The notes: generated by a model from the sequence alone, not told the origin. Numbered from the stretch's first letter, positions 10,538 to 20,336 are shown. The stretch: DNA of 64,000 nucleotides from Acuticoccus sp963704595 (GCA_963704595.1 OY969922.1:3286001-3350000), one strand, 5' to 3'. Program-made: numbers and translations.

Positions 10538-12130
10538 CTACTTGTTCACGTGGTAGAACATGAGCTGGTTGTCGGCGCGCTGGATCACGCTGACGTCCTT
10601 CTGCTTGCCCCAGGCGAGGCTCTGCTGGTGCAGCGGGATGTGCGACACGTCCTCGTTGAGGATCGTGTAGGCCTGCGCGATCAGGTCGTCGCGCTTGGTC
10701 GGGTCGTTCTCCTCGAGGATCTGCGCCGCCAGTTCGTCGACCTTCGGGTTGCAGTAGTTGCCGAGGTTGAAGGCGCCGCCCTCGGTGCCGTCCGCGTTGC
10801 GGCAGCCGTTGAGGTTGGAGATCACGTTCCAGCTGTCGAACGAGCCCGGCGTCCAGCCGAGCAGGTAGAACGAGGTGTCGAAGCCGCCCGACGCCAGAAT
10901 CTTGGCGAAGTACTGGGACTTCGGCTGGGCGTTGAGGTCGATCGTCACGCCGATCTTGGCGAGCATCGCGGCGACGGCCTGGCAGATCTGCTCGTCGTTG
11001 ACGTAGCGGTCGTTCGGGCAGTCCATGCCGACGGTGAAGCCGTCGGGATAGCCGGCCTCGGTGAGGAGCGCCTTGGCCGCCTCGGGGTCGTAGGGGAAGC
11101 GTTCGAACTCGTTGGAGCGGGAGAACAGCGCCGGCGAGATCATCAGCGCGGCCGGGGTGGCGAGGTCGCGCATGATCTTCTGCTTGATCGCCTCGATGTC
11201 GATCGCCTGGTAGAAGGCCTTGCGCACCTTCACGTCCTTGAAGGGGTTCTTGCCCTTGATGTCGGACGTGGTGAGCTCGTCGCGGTCCTGGTCGAAGCCG
11301 AGGAAGATGGTGCGCAGCTCCGGCCCGGTCATCGCCTCGGTGCCGGGGTTGGCGTTGACGCGGGCAATGTCCTGCACGGGCACCGGGTCGATGAGGTCGA
11401 TCTCACCCGACAGGAGCGCGGCGACGCGGGTGGAGTCCTGACCGATCGGCGTGAACACCACGCGGTCGATGTTGAAGTCCTTGTTGTCCCAGTTCCACCA
11501 GTCCTCGTTGGCGGTGAAGATGGTGCGCACGCCCACCTCGTGGCTTTCCACCTTGAACGGGCCGGTGCCGTTGGCGTGGAGCGCGGCGTAGTTGGGGTTC
11601 TCGTCGGACGCGGAGGTGACCTTCACCGCGTCGTTCTCCTCGGTCCACTCCTTGTCCATGATGCCCCAGGTGTCCCACTCGTAGTGCAGGATCGGGTTGG
11701 GGGCGGACAGCTTCACCTCGACCGTGTGGTCGTCGACGGCGGTGAACACGGCATCGCTCGGGATGCGGGTCAGGAGGTCGGAGCCTTCGGCGCGGACGCG
11801 GTCGGCCGAGAACACCACGTCGTCTGCGGTGAAGTCGTTGCCGTTCTGGAATTTCACGCCTTCGCGCAGCTTGAAGCGCCAGGTGGTCGGGTCGACCACT
11901 TCCCAGCTCTCGGCGAGGCCCGGAATGATGTTGAGGTCGCCGTCACGCCGGGTCAGCCCTTCGTAGACGTTGCCGAGCATCGAGAGCGAGAAGGTCTCGT
12001 TCAGCGAATAGGGATCGAGCCCCTTGAGCTCGCCCTGGAAGGCGTAAGTGAGCGTCTTCGGGTCGTCCTGCGCGAGCGCTGCGCCCCCGAAAGCCGCCAG
12101 CGCGACTACGCCAAGTACGATACGTTTCAT
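10538..12130 (-). CDS. ABC importer periplasmic solute-binding protein, family 5
   Basis: 530 residues. The signal peptide MKRIVLGVVALAAFGGAALA is followed by the SBP_bac_5 (DppA/OppA-type) fold: TLTYAFQGELKGLDPYS, VYEGLTRRDGD, ADDVVFSADRV, DNKDFNIDRVVF, and the C-terminal YTILNEDVSHIPLHQQ. Length matches the family. Two cysteine pairs in the second lobe (DCPNDRYVNDEQIC; NGCRNADGTEGGAFNLGNYC) are typical of extended DppA-like proteins. It is the first transport gene of the operon, after the creatininase-family gene with a 116-bp gap that may hold a promoter. Substrate could be a peptide, amino compound or other small polar molecule; the neighbours suggest an amide or a methylated or amine compound rather than bulk peptides. 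Confidence 0.9.
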   Translation of the reverse strand: MKRIVLGVVALAAFGGAALAQDDPKTLTYAFQGELKGLDPYSLNETFSLSMLGNVYEGLTRRDGDLNIIPGLAESWEVVDPTTWRFKLREGVKFQNGNDFTADDVVFSADRVRAEGSDLLTRIPSDAVFTAVDDHTVEVKLSAPNPILHYEWDTWGIMDKEWTEENDAVKVTSASDENPNYAALHANGTGPFKVESHEVGVRTIFTANEDWWNWDNKDFNIDRVVFTPIGQDSTRVAALLSGEIDLIDPVPVQDIARVNANPGTEAMTGPELRTIFLGFDQDRDELTTSDIKGKNPFKDVKVRKAFYQAIDIEAIKQKIMRDLATPAALMISPALFSRSNEFERFPYDPEAAKALLTEAGYPDGFTVGMDCPNDRYVNDEQICQAVAAMLAKIGVTIDLNAQPKSQYFAKILASGGFDTSFYLLGWTPGSFDSWNVISNLNGCRNADGTEGGAFNLGNYCNPKVDELAAQILEENDPTKRDDLIAQAYTILNEDVSHIPLHQQSLAWGKQKDVSVIQRADNQLMFYHVNK

Positions 12131-12246
12131 CCAAGTGCTCCTGGCTTAACAAGCGCCTTTATGAGCGCATGCCTGTTATGCGACCGACAGTAAGCAAAGG
12201 CCATGCCCGCCGTCCAGCATCGCAGCAACCTGTCCGTGCGACAGGG

Positions 12247-13035
12247 CTATTTCAGAACCGAAAGGTCGATGGTGGCGACATCGCGCAGGAGCTCGATGAA
12301 CCGGTCGGCGTGATACTCGGCGAGCTCCCGGCCCATTTCGGCGGTGCCAAGGGTGGCATTGCCCACCACGCCGTGCGGGTTGAGGTCGCCCGATTTCCAC
12401 GCGAACGAGTGCTTGCCGTGGACGCGCAGGTGTGTCCGCTCCGCGGCGAGCTTCATCTGCTGGCTCTCGAAGTCGGCGATATGCTCGTCTCGCACCAGCT
12501 CGGGGCGGAAATGGCGAACGAGCGCGGTCTCGATCGCGCCGCCGTGGATGCCGACGTGGCGCTCGTGATCGTCGATCAGATCCTTGTCGCCGAAGCGCAG
12601 CCACGCGGTCGACACGGCCAGCATGTCGAACCGCACGCGCAGCTCGCGCGTCACGATGTCCAGCATCGACGTGTTGCCGCCGTGGGAGTTGACGAAGACG
12701 ATGCGGCGGATGCCGGCGCGCGCGGCGCTGGCGCCGATCTCCAGCCACGCCTTGATTGCCGTCTCCCACGTGAGTGTGAGCGTGCCGCGGTAGCTGATGT
12801 GCTCGTTGGATTTGCCGATGGTCTGGATCGGCAGGAACGTCGCCGGCACGTCGGCCGGCAGGCGCTCGACGACCGTCTTCACCATGCCTTCGCCCAGGAT
12901 CGTGTCTGTCCCCACCGGCAGGTGCGGGCCATGCTGCTCGATGGCGGCGGTGGGGATGACGGCGACCCAACCGCCGGTGTCCCCGGTGAAATCGGGCGAG
13001 GTCATGTCCGCCCAGTACGGTCGAGGGAGAGCCAA
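12247..13035 (-). CDS. Creatininase family amidohydrolase
   Basis: About 262 residues. Family motifs are VAVIPTAAIEQHGPHLPVGTD (Glu and His metal ligands), RRIVFVNSHGGN, GIHGGAIETAL and GVVGNATLGTAEMG. The metal ligands are retained, so an active cyclic-amide or amide hydrolase is expected. The family includes creatinine amidohydrolase, formamidopyrimidine-type deformylases and others; specificity is not predictable. I prefer a TTG start at 13035 (LALPRPYWADMTS begins the conserved region and GAAAGG lies upstream). A later ATG (MTSPDFTG, near 13005) is an alternative; the longer upstream reading has no family similarity. It lies between the RidA gene and the binding-protein gene on the same strand. 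Confidence 0.83.
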   Translation of the reverse strand: MALPRPYWADMTSPDFTGDTGGWVAVIPTAAIEQHGPHLPVGTDTILGEGMVKTVVERLPADVPATFLPIQTIGKSNEHISYRGTLTLTWETAIKAWLEIGASAARAGIRRIVFVNSHGGNTSMLDIVTRELRVRFDMLAVSTAWLRFGDKDLIDDHERHVGIHGGAIETALVRHFRPELVRDEHIADFESQQMKLAAERTHLRVHGKHSFAWKSGDLNPHGVVGNATLGTAEMGRELAEYHADRFIELLRDVATIDLSVLK

Positions 13036-13108
13036 TGCCGCAGCCTTTCTCGTCAGCGTGTCGCGTGCGTCGTGTCCGCCCGTGTGTTGATCCGCGGCCG
13101 CAGGCGGG

Positions 13109-13510
13109 TCAACCCCCGGCGCCGTCCGCCACCACCGCGGCGAGCGCCTCGACCTCGACCACGAATTCCTCGCGCGCAAAGCCGGTGACGATCATCAGCG
13201 TCGATGCCGGGGCCGGATCGGCGACGAATCGGTCCCGCGCGGCCATGTAGCCGGCAAGGTGCTCGCGCCCGGCGACATAGGCGTTGATGCGCACCAGAGC
13301 GTCCATCCCGGCCCCCGCTTCGGCGAGGATCGCCGCGATGTTCTCAAAGCACCGCGCCGCCTGCGCCTCGGCGCCCACGGGCACCGTCTCGTCCGGGCCG
13401 ATGCCGAGCTGGCCGGACAGGACGATCAGCCGCGCCCCCGCCGGCACCTCCACCCCGTGGGCATAATTGGCGAACGGCGCGCGGATGGTGCCGGGTGTCA
13501 GGTATTTCAT
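13109..13510 (-). CDS. RidA family (YjgF/YER057c/UK114) protein
   Basis: 133 residues with RidA hallmarks: the N-terminal region APFANYAHGVEVPAGARL, GQLG, QAARCFENIAAILAEAGAGMDALVRINAYV, and near the C-terminus STLMIVTGFAREEFVVEVEALA. RidA proteins hydrolyse reactive enamine/imine intermediates; relatives such as RutC act in pyrimidine degradation. The arginine that binds the carboxylate in true RidA appears replaced, since the equivalent segment reads STLMIVTG. It may therefore belong to a catabolic Rid subgroup. It is first in the minus-strand operon, divergent from the NMT1-type importer. Confidence 0.85.
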   Translation of the reverse strand: MKYLTPGTIRAPFANYAHGVEVPAGARLIVLSGQLGIGPDETVPVGAEAQAARCFENIAAILAEAGAGMDALVRINAYVAGREHLAGYMAARDRFVADPAPASTLMIVTGFAREEFVVEVEALAAVVADGAGG

Positions 13511-13680
13511 CGTGCAGTTCCTTCCGCCTCCACCGCCGGAAGGCGGGGCCACCGGCATGGGTCTTGCTAATTTTCGAGGCCACCGAACGGTGTGCCGCCG
13601 CGCCAATCGGACCGCGGCGCCTTGCACCGCAATAGGCCGGTGTTATCCATACCGCCACAAGCCACCGAGGGGACCCGATC

Positions 13681-14709
13681 ATGAACCGCACTGCCATCGT
13701 CCGCACTGCGCTGCTGGCCGGCGCCGCACTTGCCGCCCCGCTCGCGCCCGCCGCCGCGCAGGACCTCACCAAGGTCACCTTCGGCACCAACTGGCTCCCG
13801 CAGGGCGAGCACGGCGGCTACTACCAGGCCCTTGCCGACGGCGACTATGAAGCCTGCGGCCTCGACGTCACCATCGTCCCCGGCGGCCCGCAGGTGAACA
13901 ACCGCGCGCTGCTGCTGGCCGGCCGCATCCAGTTCCACATGGGCGGCAACCTTCTCCAGGCCTTCTCCGCCGCCGAGCAGGACATTCCGCTGAAGGTGGT
14001 CGCGGCGCACTTCCAGAAGGAGCCGCAGATCCTGATGAGCCACCCCGGCGAGGGCTTCGACACGTTCGAGAGCCTGAAGGACGCGACGCTCTTCATCGGC
14101 GAGCCCGGCTTCCAGTCCTACTACCAGTGGATGATCGACGAGTACGGCTTCACGGCTTCCCAGCGGCAGCCCTACACGTTCAACCCCGCGCCGTTCATCG
14201 CCAACCCCAAGTCGGCGCAGCAGGGCTACGTGACCTCCGAGCCGTTCGCGGTGGAGCGCGAAGGCGGCTTCAAGCCCAACATCTTCCTCCTCGCCGACTA
14301 TGGCTTCGACAGCTACTCCACCACGGTGGAGACGATGGCCGACATGGTGGAGAACTCGCCCGAGGTGGTGCAGTGCTTCGTCGATGCCTCCGCCAAGGGT
14401 TGGTACAAGTACATGTACGGCGACAATTCTGCCGCCAACGCGCTGATCCAGGCCGAAAACCCCGACATGACGGACGAGCAGCTCGTCTTCTCGCACGACG
14501 CCATGCAGGAGTTCGACATTCTCGAATTCGGCACCGCCGCGACCGACGGCATCGGCGCGATGACGGACGAGAAGTTCGCCTCCTTCCACGACAAGATGGT
14601 GAAGGCCGGCGTGGTGCCTGCCGGCGTCGACATCACGAAGATCTACACGCTCGAGTTCGTGAACAAGGGTGTCGGCCTCGACATCAAGAAAGAGCTGACG
14701 GGCCAGTAA
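13681..14709 (+). CDS. NMT1/THI5-type ABC importer solute-binding protein
   Basis: 342 residues. It has a signal peptide (MNRTAIVRTALLAGAALAAP, cut after AAAQ). The SsuA/THI5-like fold begins with KVTFGTNWLPQGEHGGYYQAL, typical of pyrimidine-precursor or related binding proteins, and continues with VVAAHFQKEPQILMSHPG and QGYVTSEPFAVE. A GAGGGG ribosome site lies just before the ATG. It is the first gene of an operon with an ATPase, a permease and a cytosine deaminase-family enzyme. A pyrimidine, hydroxymethylpyrimidine or similar aminated N-heterocycle is therefore a reasonable ligand; this is inference. Confidence 0.88.
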   Translation: MNRTAIVRTALLAGAALAAPLAPAAAQDLTKVTFGTNWLPQGEHGGYYQALADGDYEACGLDVTIVPGGPQVNNRALLLAGRIQFHMGGNLLQAFSAAEQDIPLKVVAAHFQKEPQILMSHPGEGFDTFESLKDATLFIGEPGFQSYYQWMIDEYGFTASQRQPYTFNPAPFIANPKSAQQGYVTSEPFAVEREGGFKPNIFLLADYGFDSYSTTVETMADMVENSPEVVQCFVDASAKGWYKYMYGDNSAANALIQAENPDMTDEQLVFSHDAMQEFDILEFGTAATDGIGAMTDEKFASFHDKMVKAGVVPAGVDITKIYTLEFVNKGVGLDIKKELTGQ

Positions 14710-14719
14710 GGGCGCGCGG

Positions 14720-15460
14720 ATGCCCATCATCACCCTCGCCGGCGTCGGCAAGACGTTCGACAACGGGACGCGGGCGCTGGCGGGCGTCGACCTTTCGGTG
14801 GCGAAGGGGGAGTTCCTGTCCCTCCTCGGCCCGTCCGGCTGCGGCAAGTCCACCATCCTGCGGCTGGTGGCCCGGCTCGACACGCCGACCGAGGGCGACA
14901 TCCGGGTGGACGCCGCCGGCAACGACGTCGGCTTCGTCTTCCAGGAGCCGACGCTGATGCCGTGGGCGCGGGTGTTCGACAATGTGTGGCTGCCGCTGCG
15001 CCTCAACGGCCTCACCCGCAAGGCGGCGGAAGAGCGGGTCATGGACGCGCTCGAAAGCGTCGGCCTCGCCGACTTCCGCGACGCCTACCCGCGCGAACTC
15101 TCCGGCGGCATGAAGATGCGCGTCTCCATCGCCCGGGCCCTCGCGACCGATCCCGCGATCCTCCTGATGGACGAGCCGTTCGCCGCGCTCGACGAGATCA
15201 CCCGCTTCCGCCTCAACGACGATCTCCTCCGCCTGTGGGAAGCACGGAACTGGACGGTCCTCTTCGTCACGCACTCCGTGTTCGAAAGCGTCTACCTCTC
15301 GACGCGGATTGCGGTGATGACCGGCCGCCCGGGCCGCATTTCCGCCGAAGTCACCGTGGACGAACCCTCGCCGCGGACGGAAGCCTTCCGCACCTCCGCC
15401 CGCTACGGCGAACTTGCACGCGAGACCTCGGCCGCCCTCCACGAGGCGATGGCGGCATGA
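14720..15460 (+). CDS. ABC importer ATP-binding protein (SsuB/TauB/ThiZ-like)
   Basis: 246 residues with one ABC domain: Walker A GPSGCGKST, Q-loop VFQEPTLMPWARVFDNV, signature LSGGMKMRVSIARAL, Walker B ILLMDEPFAALDEITR and the switch His in FVTHSVFE. The PFAALDE(I/M)TR motif is characteristic of the nitrate/taurine/NMT1 importer ATPases. It starts 10 bp after the binding-protein stop and its own stop overlaps the permease ATG (ATGA), which supports a single operon energising uptake by the neighbouring permease. Confidence 0.92.
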   Translation: MPIITLAGVGKTFDNGTRALAGVDLSVAKGEFLSLLGPSGCGKSTILRLVARLDTPTEGDIRVDAAGNDVGFVFQEPTLMPWARVFDNVWLPLRLNGLTRKAAEERVMDALESVGLADFRDAYPRELSGGMKMRVSIARALATDPAILLMDEPFAALDEITRFRLNDDLLRLWEARNWTVLFVTHSVFESVYLSTRIAVMTGRPGRISAEVTVDEPSPRTEAFRTSARYGELARETSAALHEAMAA

Positions 15461-16329
15461 GCGCTGCCGGAACCGCGCGCACACCGGCGGAGGACGGCAC
15501 CGCGCTCCCCGCCGCTGCGCCGAACCGGGAGGCCGCCCGCCAGCGCCGCGAGAAGGCGCTGCGGATCGGCCTGCCCCTCCTCGTGCTCGCCGCATTCCTG
15601 ATCGGGTGGGACCTCATCGTTACCGTCAACGAGATCCCGGAATACATCCTGCCGCGCCCGCAGGTGGTGGCCGAGACGCTGGTGAGCGACTGGCCGGTGC
15701 TCGGCCCCGCCCTCCTCAACACGCTGATGATCACCCTCGCCGCGCTCTTCCTCGCCACGGTCGGCGGCGTCGCGCTCTCGATCGCGCTCACCCAGTCGCG
15801 GATCGTGGAATATTCGTTCTTCCCGATCGCGGTGGTGCTGCAGGTCACGCCGATCGTGGCGATCTTCCCGCTCATCAACATCTACGTCGGCAACATCTTC
15901 GCGAAGCTCCTGCTGTGCGCATGGATCGTGGCGTTCTTTCCGATCCTCTCCAACACCACCCTCGGCCTCAACTCCGCCGACCGGAACCTCCGCGACCTCT
16001 ACCGCCTCTACGGCGCGACCCGCTGGCAGACGCTGCGTTACCTCAAGATTCCCTCCGCCATGCCCTACTTCCTCGGCGGCCTGCGCATTGCGGGCGGCCT
16101 TGCGCTGATCGGCGCGGTGGTGGCGGAGTTCGTGGCAGGGTCGGCCGGCGTAGGGACCGGGCTCGCCTCGCGGCTGATCGAGGCCGGCTACAGGCTCAAC
16201 AACCCGCGCCTCTTCGCGGCGCTCATCCTGATCTCGGCGACCGGCGTGGTGATCTACGTGATCCTCAGCGTCGTGTCGGCTCTGGTCCTTGGCAAATGGC
16301 ACGAAAGCGCCATGAAGGAGCGCCGTTGA
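15457..16329 (+). CDS. ABC importer permease (SsuC/ThiX-like)
   Basis: 290 residues. A 30-residue polar N-terminus precedes six predicted membrane helices (LRIGLPLLVLAAFLIGWDL first). The BPD_transp_1 EAA loop reads LYRLYGATRWQTLRYLKIPSAMPYFLGG. The ATG at 15457 overlaps the ATPase stop, and the TGA at 16327-16329 overlaps the presumed TTG start of the deaminase gene, so all four genes of this operon are tightly coupled. It should form the membrane channel for the NMT1-type binding protein. Confidence 0.92.
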   Translation: MSAAGTARTPAEDGTALPAAAPNREAARQRREKALRIGLPLLVLAAFLIGWDLIVTVNEIPEYILPRPQVVAETLVSDWPVLGPALLNTLMITLAALFLATVGGVALSIALTQSRIVEYSFFPIAVVLQVTPIVAIFPLINIYVGNIFAKLLLCAWIVAFFPILSNTTLGLNSADRNLRDLYRLYGATRWQTLRYLKIPSAMPYFLGGLRIAGGLALIGAVVAEFVAGSAGVGTGLASRLIEAGYRLNNPRLFAALILISATGVVIYVILSVVSALVLGKWHESAMKERR

Positions 16330-17573
16330 AAATCGTGAATGCCGCCGTCCCCGCCTGCCTCCTCGACGCCCCCGGCGAGGGGCTGACGGCCGTGGATATC
16401 GTCATCGACGGCGCCCGCATCGCGTCGGTCACGCCCGCCGGCGGCGAACCCGGCGACATCGACTGCGCCGGCGGCATCGTCGTCCCCGCCTTCGTCGACA
16501 TGCACACCCACATCGACAAGGGCCACACCACCCCGCGCCGACCCAACCCGGACGGCACGTTCATGGGCGCGCTCAACGCGGTGAGCGCGGACCGCACGGC
16601 CAACTGGACCGCCGCCGACGTCGCGGCGCGGATGGAGTTCTCGCTCCGCTGCGCCTACGCCCACGGCACCGCCGCGCTCCGCACCCACATCGACAGCGCC
16701 GCACCGCAGGACGACATCTCCTGGCCCGTGTTCGCCGAGATGCGCGAGCGCTGGGCGGACCGCATCACGTTGCACGGCTCCAGCCTCATGGGGATCGATT
16801 CGCTGCCCGAAGACCTTGCCCTCCTGTTCGACAAGGTGACGTCGTTCGGCGGCATCGTCGGCGCCGTCCTCTACCCAGTGCCCGACCTGAAGCCGCGCCT
16901 CCGCGTCCTGATGGAGGAGGCCGAATCACGCGGCCTGGACATCGACTTCCATGCCGACGAGACGCTCGATCCCGCCTCCAACTGCCTTGCCGAAGTGGCG
17001 GCCGAGGCGAAGCGGATCGGCTTTTCCGGCACCGTCACCTGCGGCCACTGCTGCTCGCTGATGACGATGAGCGAAGCCGACGCCGACCGCACCCTCGACG
17101 CCGTCGCCGAGGCGGGTCTCGCCATCGTCTCCCTCCCCATGTGCAACCTCTACCTCCAGGATCGCACGCCCGGCGGGCGGCGGACCCCGCGCATCCGCGG
17201 CGGCACGCTGGTGCACGAGATGTCGGCGCGCGGCATCCGGGTCGCCTTCGCCTCCGACAACACCCGCGACCCGTTCTATGCCTACGGCGACCTCGACATG
17301 GCGGAGGTCTGGCGCGAGGCGACCCGCGTCCTCCACCTCGACCACCCGGTCGGCGACTGGCCGCTCGCCTTCACCGCGACGCCCGCCGCCATCATGGGCC
17401 TTGCGGACCGCGACGCCATCGACCCCGGCGCCCCGGCCGACCTCATCCTCTTCCGCGCCCGACGCTACGACGAGCTCTTCTCCCGCCCCCAGGCGGACCG
17501 CACCGTGATCCGCGCCGGCAAGTTCATCGACGCCGCCCTCCCCGACTACGCCGAGCTCGACAGCCGGCTCTGA
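16326..17573 (+). CDS. Cytosine deaminase-family amidohydrolase
   Basis: 415 residues of the amidohydrolase superfamily, CodA-like. Metal ligands and catalytic residues are seen in order: VPAFVDMHTHIDKGH (HxH), IDFHADETLD (His and catalytic Glu), TCGHCCSL (His) and VAFASDNTRDPFYAYG (Asp). The DN...DPFYAYGDLDM stretch is typical of cytosine deaminase relatives, which remove the amino group of cytosine or similar pyrimidines. The start is probably TTG at 16326, overlapping the permease stop (TTGA); a GTG three codons later is possible. In the operon it would process the compound brought in by the importer. Alternatives are isoguanine- or aminotriazine-type deaminases of the same family. Confidence 0.87.
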   Translation: MKIVNAAVPACLLDAPGEGLTAVDIVIDGARIASVTPAGGEPGDIDCAGGIVVPAFVDMHTHIDKGHTTPRRPNPDGTFMGALNAVSADRTANWTAADVAARMEFSLRCAYAHGTAALRTHIDSAAPQDDISWPVFAEMRERWADRITLHGSSLMGIDSLPEDLALLFDKVTSFGGIVGAVLYPVPDLKPRLRVLMEEAESRGLDIDFHADETLDPASNCLAEVAAEAKRIGFSGTVTCGHCCSLMTMSEADADRTLDAVAEAGLAIVSLPMCNLYLQDRTPGGRRTPRIRGGTLVHEMSARGIRVAFASDNTRDPFYAYGDLDMAEVWREATRVLHLDHPVGDWPLAFTATPAAIMGLADRDAIDPGAPADLILFRARRYDELFSRPQADRTVIRAGKFIDAALPDYAELDSRL

Positions 17574-17621
17574 ACACATTTCCCGCTCAAGCTTGCGCGC
17601 TGCACCCAAAGGCGGATACGG

Positions 17622-17760
17622 CTACCGCGAACGCCGTTCAACGGCGGGACGCGAGACAAGACGTCACGCAGGAACCGGCGCTCAGGCACGGGTTTCCGCG
17701 CAGAACGTCTTGCGTCCCGCTGTGAACCCGTTATTGAGCACCGCAAGACGTTAGCATCCC
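17622..17760 (+). promoter_or_regulatory. Structured atpD leader with two mutually exclusive stems
   Basis: The 200-bp gap before atpD is rich in inverted repeats. GCGGGACG (17644-17651) plus CAAGACGT (17657-17664) is complementary to 17705-17720 over 16 bp with a 5-base bulge. The same right-hand arm, AACGTCTTGCG (17704-17714), is perfectly complementary over 11 bp to CGCAAGACGTT (17742-17752), which ends nine bases before the likely ribosome site GAGGA at 17761-17765. A small CGCCG/CGGCG hairpin lies just upstream. The two large stems cannot form together, which resembles an attenuator or translational switch. No known riboswitch class was recognised, and there is no U tract. Confidence 0.5.
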
Positions 17761-17774
17761 GAGGACACCGCCCC

Positions 17775-19193
<1,419 letters not shown>

Positions 19194-19198
19194 GTCCG

Positions 19199-19432
19199 TT
19201 GGCTCTGCCCCTCGTCCCGTGCTGCCAGACGTTTGCGGACGTTCTGGCCGGTCCGGGCAACGGCGCAGAGCCGACCATCTTCGTTGACGACAACAACGTG
19301 CCCACCATGGTGATCTGCATGTTGGACACTCCGGGCGGCCTTGGCCTTTACGACCACGCCGTCCGCTTCTGCCCTTTCTGCGGCACTGAGATTCGGACCG
19401 CAGCCGAGACCAAAGCGAAGGCGACATCCTGA
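19199..19432 (+). CDS. Small cysteine-rich (zinc-ribbon-like) protein between atpD and atpC
   Basis: A 77-residue open frame fills the 238-bp gap between atpD and atpC. It begins at a possible TTG five bases after the atpD stop (MALPLVPCCQTFADVLA) and ends with TGA at 19430-19432, overlapping the atpC ATG at 19432. Cysteines occur as CC near residue 9, one in MVICML, and a CPFCGTE knuckle near residue 61, suggesting one bound zinc. The middle (TIFVDDNNVPTMVIC) looks like a compact beta domain. The overlap with atpC argues that it is translated. I do not recognise the family and cannot assign a function; a shorter form from the ATG at 19307 is possible. Confidence 0.6.
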   Translation: MALPLVPCCQTFADVLAGPGNGAEPTIFVDDNNVPTMVICMLDTPGGLGLYDHAVRFCPFCGTEIRTAAETKAKATS

Positions 19433-19824
19433 TGGCCACATTCCACTTCGAGCTCGTCTCTCCCGAGGCGCTTCTGATCTCCGGTGAGGTCGAGCAGGTG
19501 ACGCTTCCGGGCTCGGAAGGCCAGTTCCAGGTGCTGCCGAACCATGCGCCGCTGCTGGCGCTGCTCGGCCCCGGCATCGTGGAAGTCTCCGGCGGCAACG
19601 TCGAGACGCAGCGGATCTTCATCAACGGCGGCTTCTGCGACGTGAACCAGCAGGGCTGCAGCGTTCTGGCCGAAGCGGCCGTCGGCGCCGCCGATGCCGC
19701 ACCGCGCGTCGACGAGATCATCGCCGAAGAAAAGGCCGCCGCCGACAAGCTCGAGAACGCGTCCCACCGCGACGAGCTCGACCGCCGCATCGCGACGCTC
19801 GAAAGCGTCCGCGCCTCACTCTGA
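19432..19824 (+). CDS. atpC: F0F1 ATP synthase subunit epsilon
   Basis: 130 residues. The N-terminal beta-sandwich is clear (FHFELVSPEALLISGEVEQVTLPGSEGQFQVLPNHAPLL). The C-terminal helical part is short, with DEIIAEEKAAADKLENA, as in other alphaproteobacteria. The subunit links the F1 head to the c-ring and can inhibit ATP hydrolysis. The ATG overlaps the stop of the preceding small ORF (TGATG), so its translation probably depends on that ORF. No other atp gene follows. Confidence 0.96.
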   Translation: MATFHFELVSPEALLISGEVEQVTLPGSEGQFQVLPNHAPLLALLGPGIVEVSGGNVETQRIFINGGFCDVNQQGCSVLAEAAVGAADAAPRVDEIIAEEKAAADKLENASHRDELDRRIATLESVRASL

Positions 19825-19856
19825 CGCCCGGACGGGCGGCCCCGGAAAGACACGAC

Positions 19857-20174
19857 ATGCGTTTGCCGACAGCCGCCCTCGCCGCCTTCGTCTCCATCCT
19901 GCCCGCCGCCGCGCTGGCGCAGGACACAGCTCCCGCCAGCGACCCGGCGCCCGCCGCCTCCGCCGATCCGGCGGCTGACGCAGCGACCGAGATCGACCGC
20001 ATCCGCGCCGATTTCCGCGCCCGCTTCGTCGACTACGACCTCCGCCTCAAGGCTCTCGAAACCCGCATCGAAGCGCTCGAGAAGGGCAACGCCGAACCGG
20101 CCGCTGCCGCCGATGGCGCTGCCACCGAGATGACGAGCGAGCCCGCCACCCCCGAGACCGCGCCCCAGCCCTGA
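19857..20174 (+). CDS. Small secreted coiled-coil protein, hypothetical
   Basis: 105 residues. A signal peptide (MRLPTAALAAFVSILPAAALA, then QDTAP) is followed by an Ala/Pro/Asp-rich spacer. A short amphipathic helix that could form a coiled coil comes next (DLRLKALETRIEALEKGNAE), and an acidic Ala/Pro/Glu/Thr tail ends the protein. It starts 32 bp after atpC with a GGAAAG ribosome site, so it may be the last gene of that transcript. Probably periplasmic. I recognise no family and cannot propose a function. Confidence 0.65.
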   Translation: MRLPTAALAAFVSILPAAALAQDTAPASDPAPAASADPAADAATEIDRIRADFRARFVDYDLRLKALETRIEALEKGNAEPAAAADGAATEMTSEPATPETAPQP

Positions 20175-20336
20175 CTGGCTCTACGATCAGCCTTTGCCGA
20201 TCGCGCCGGACGGAACGGCAACGCCGCTACGTTCGCGACGGCGCACATCCTGCTGCCTGGTTTTGCAGTTGATTTCTGCCGGCGCAGGCGGATCACGCGG
20301 TGCCGGCTGGTCTCGCGCTGGCTGGTGCAGCGCAGT

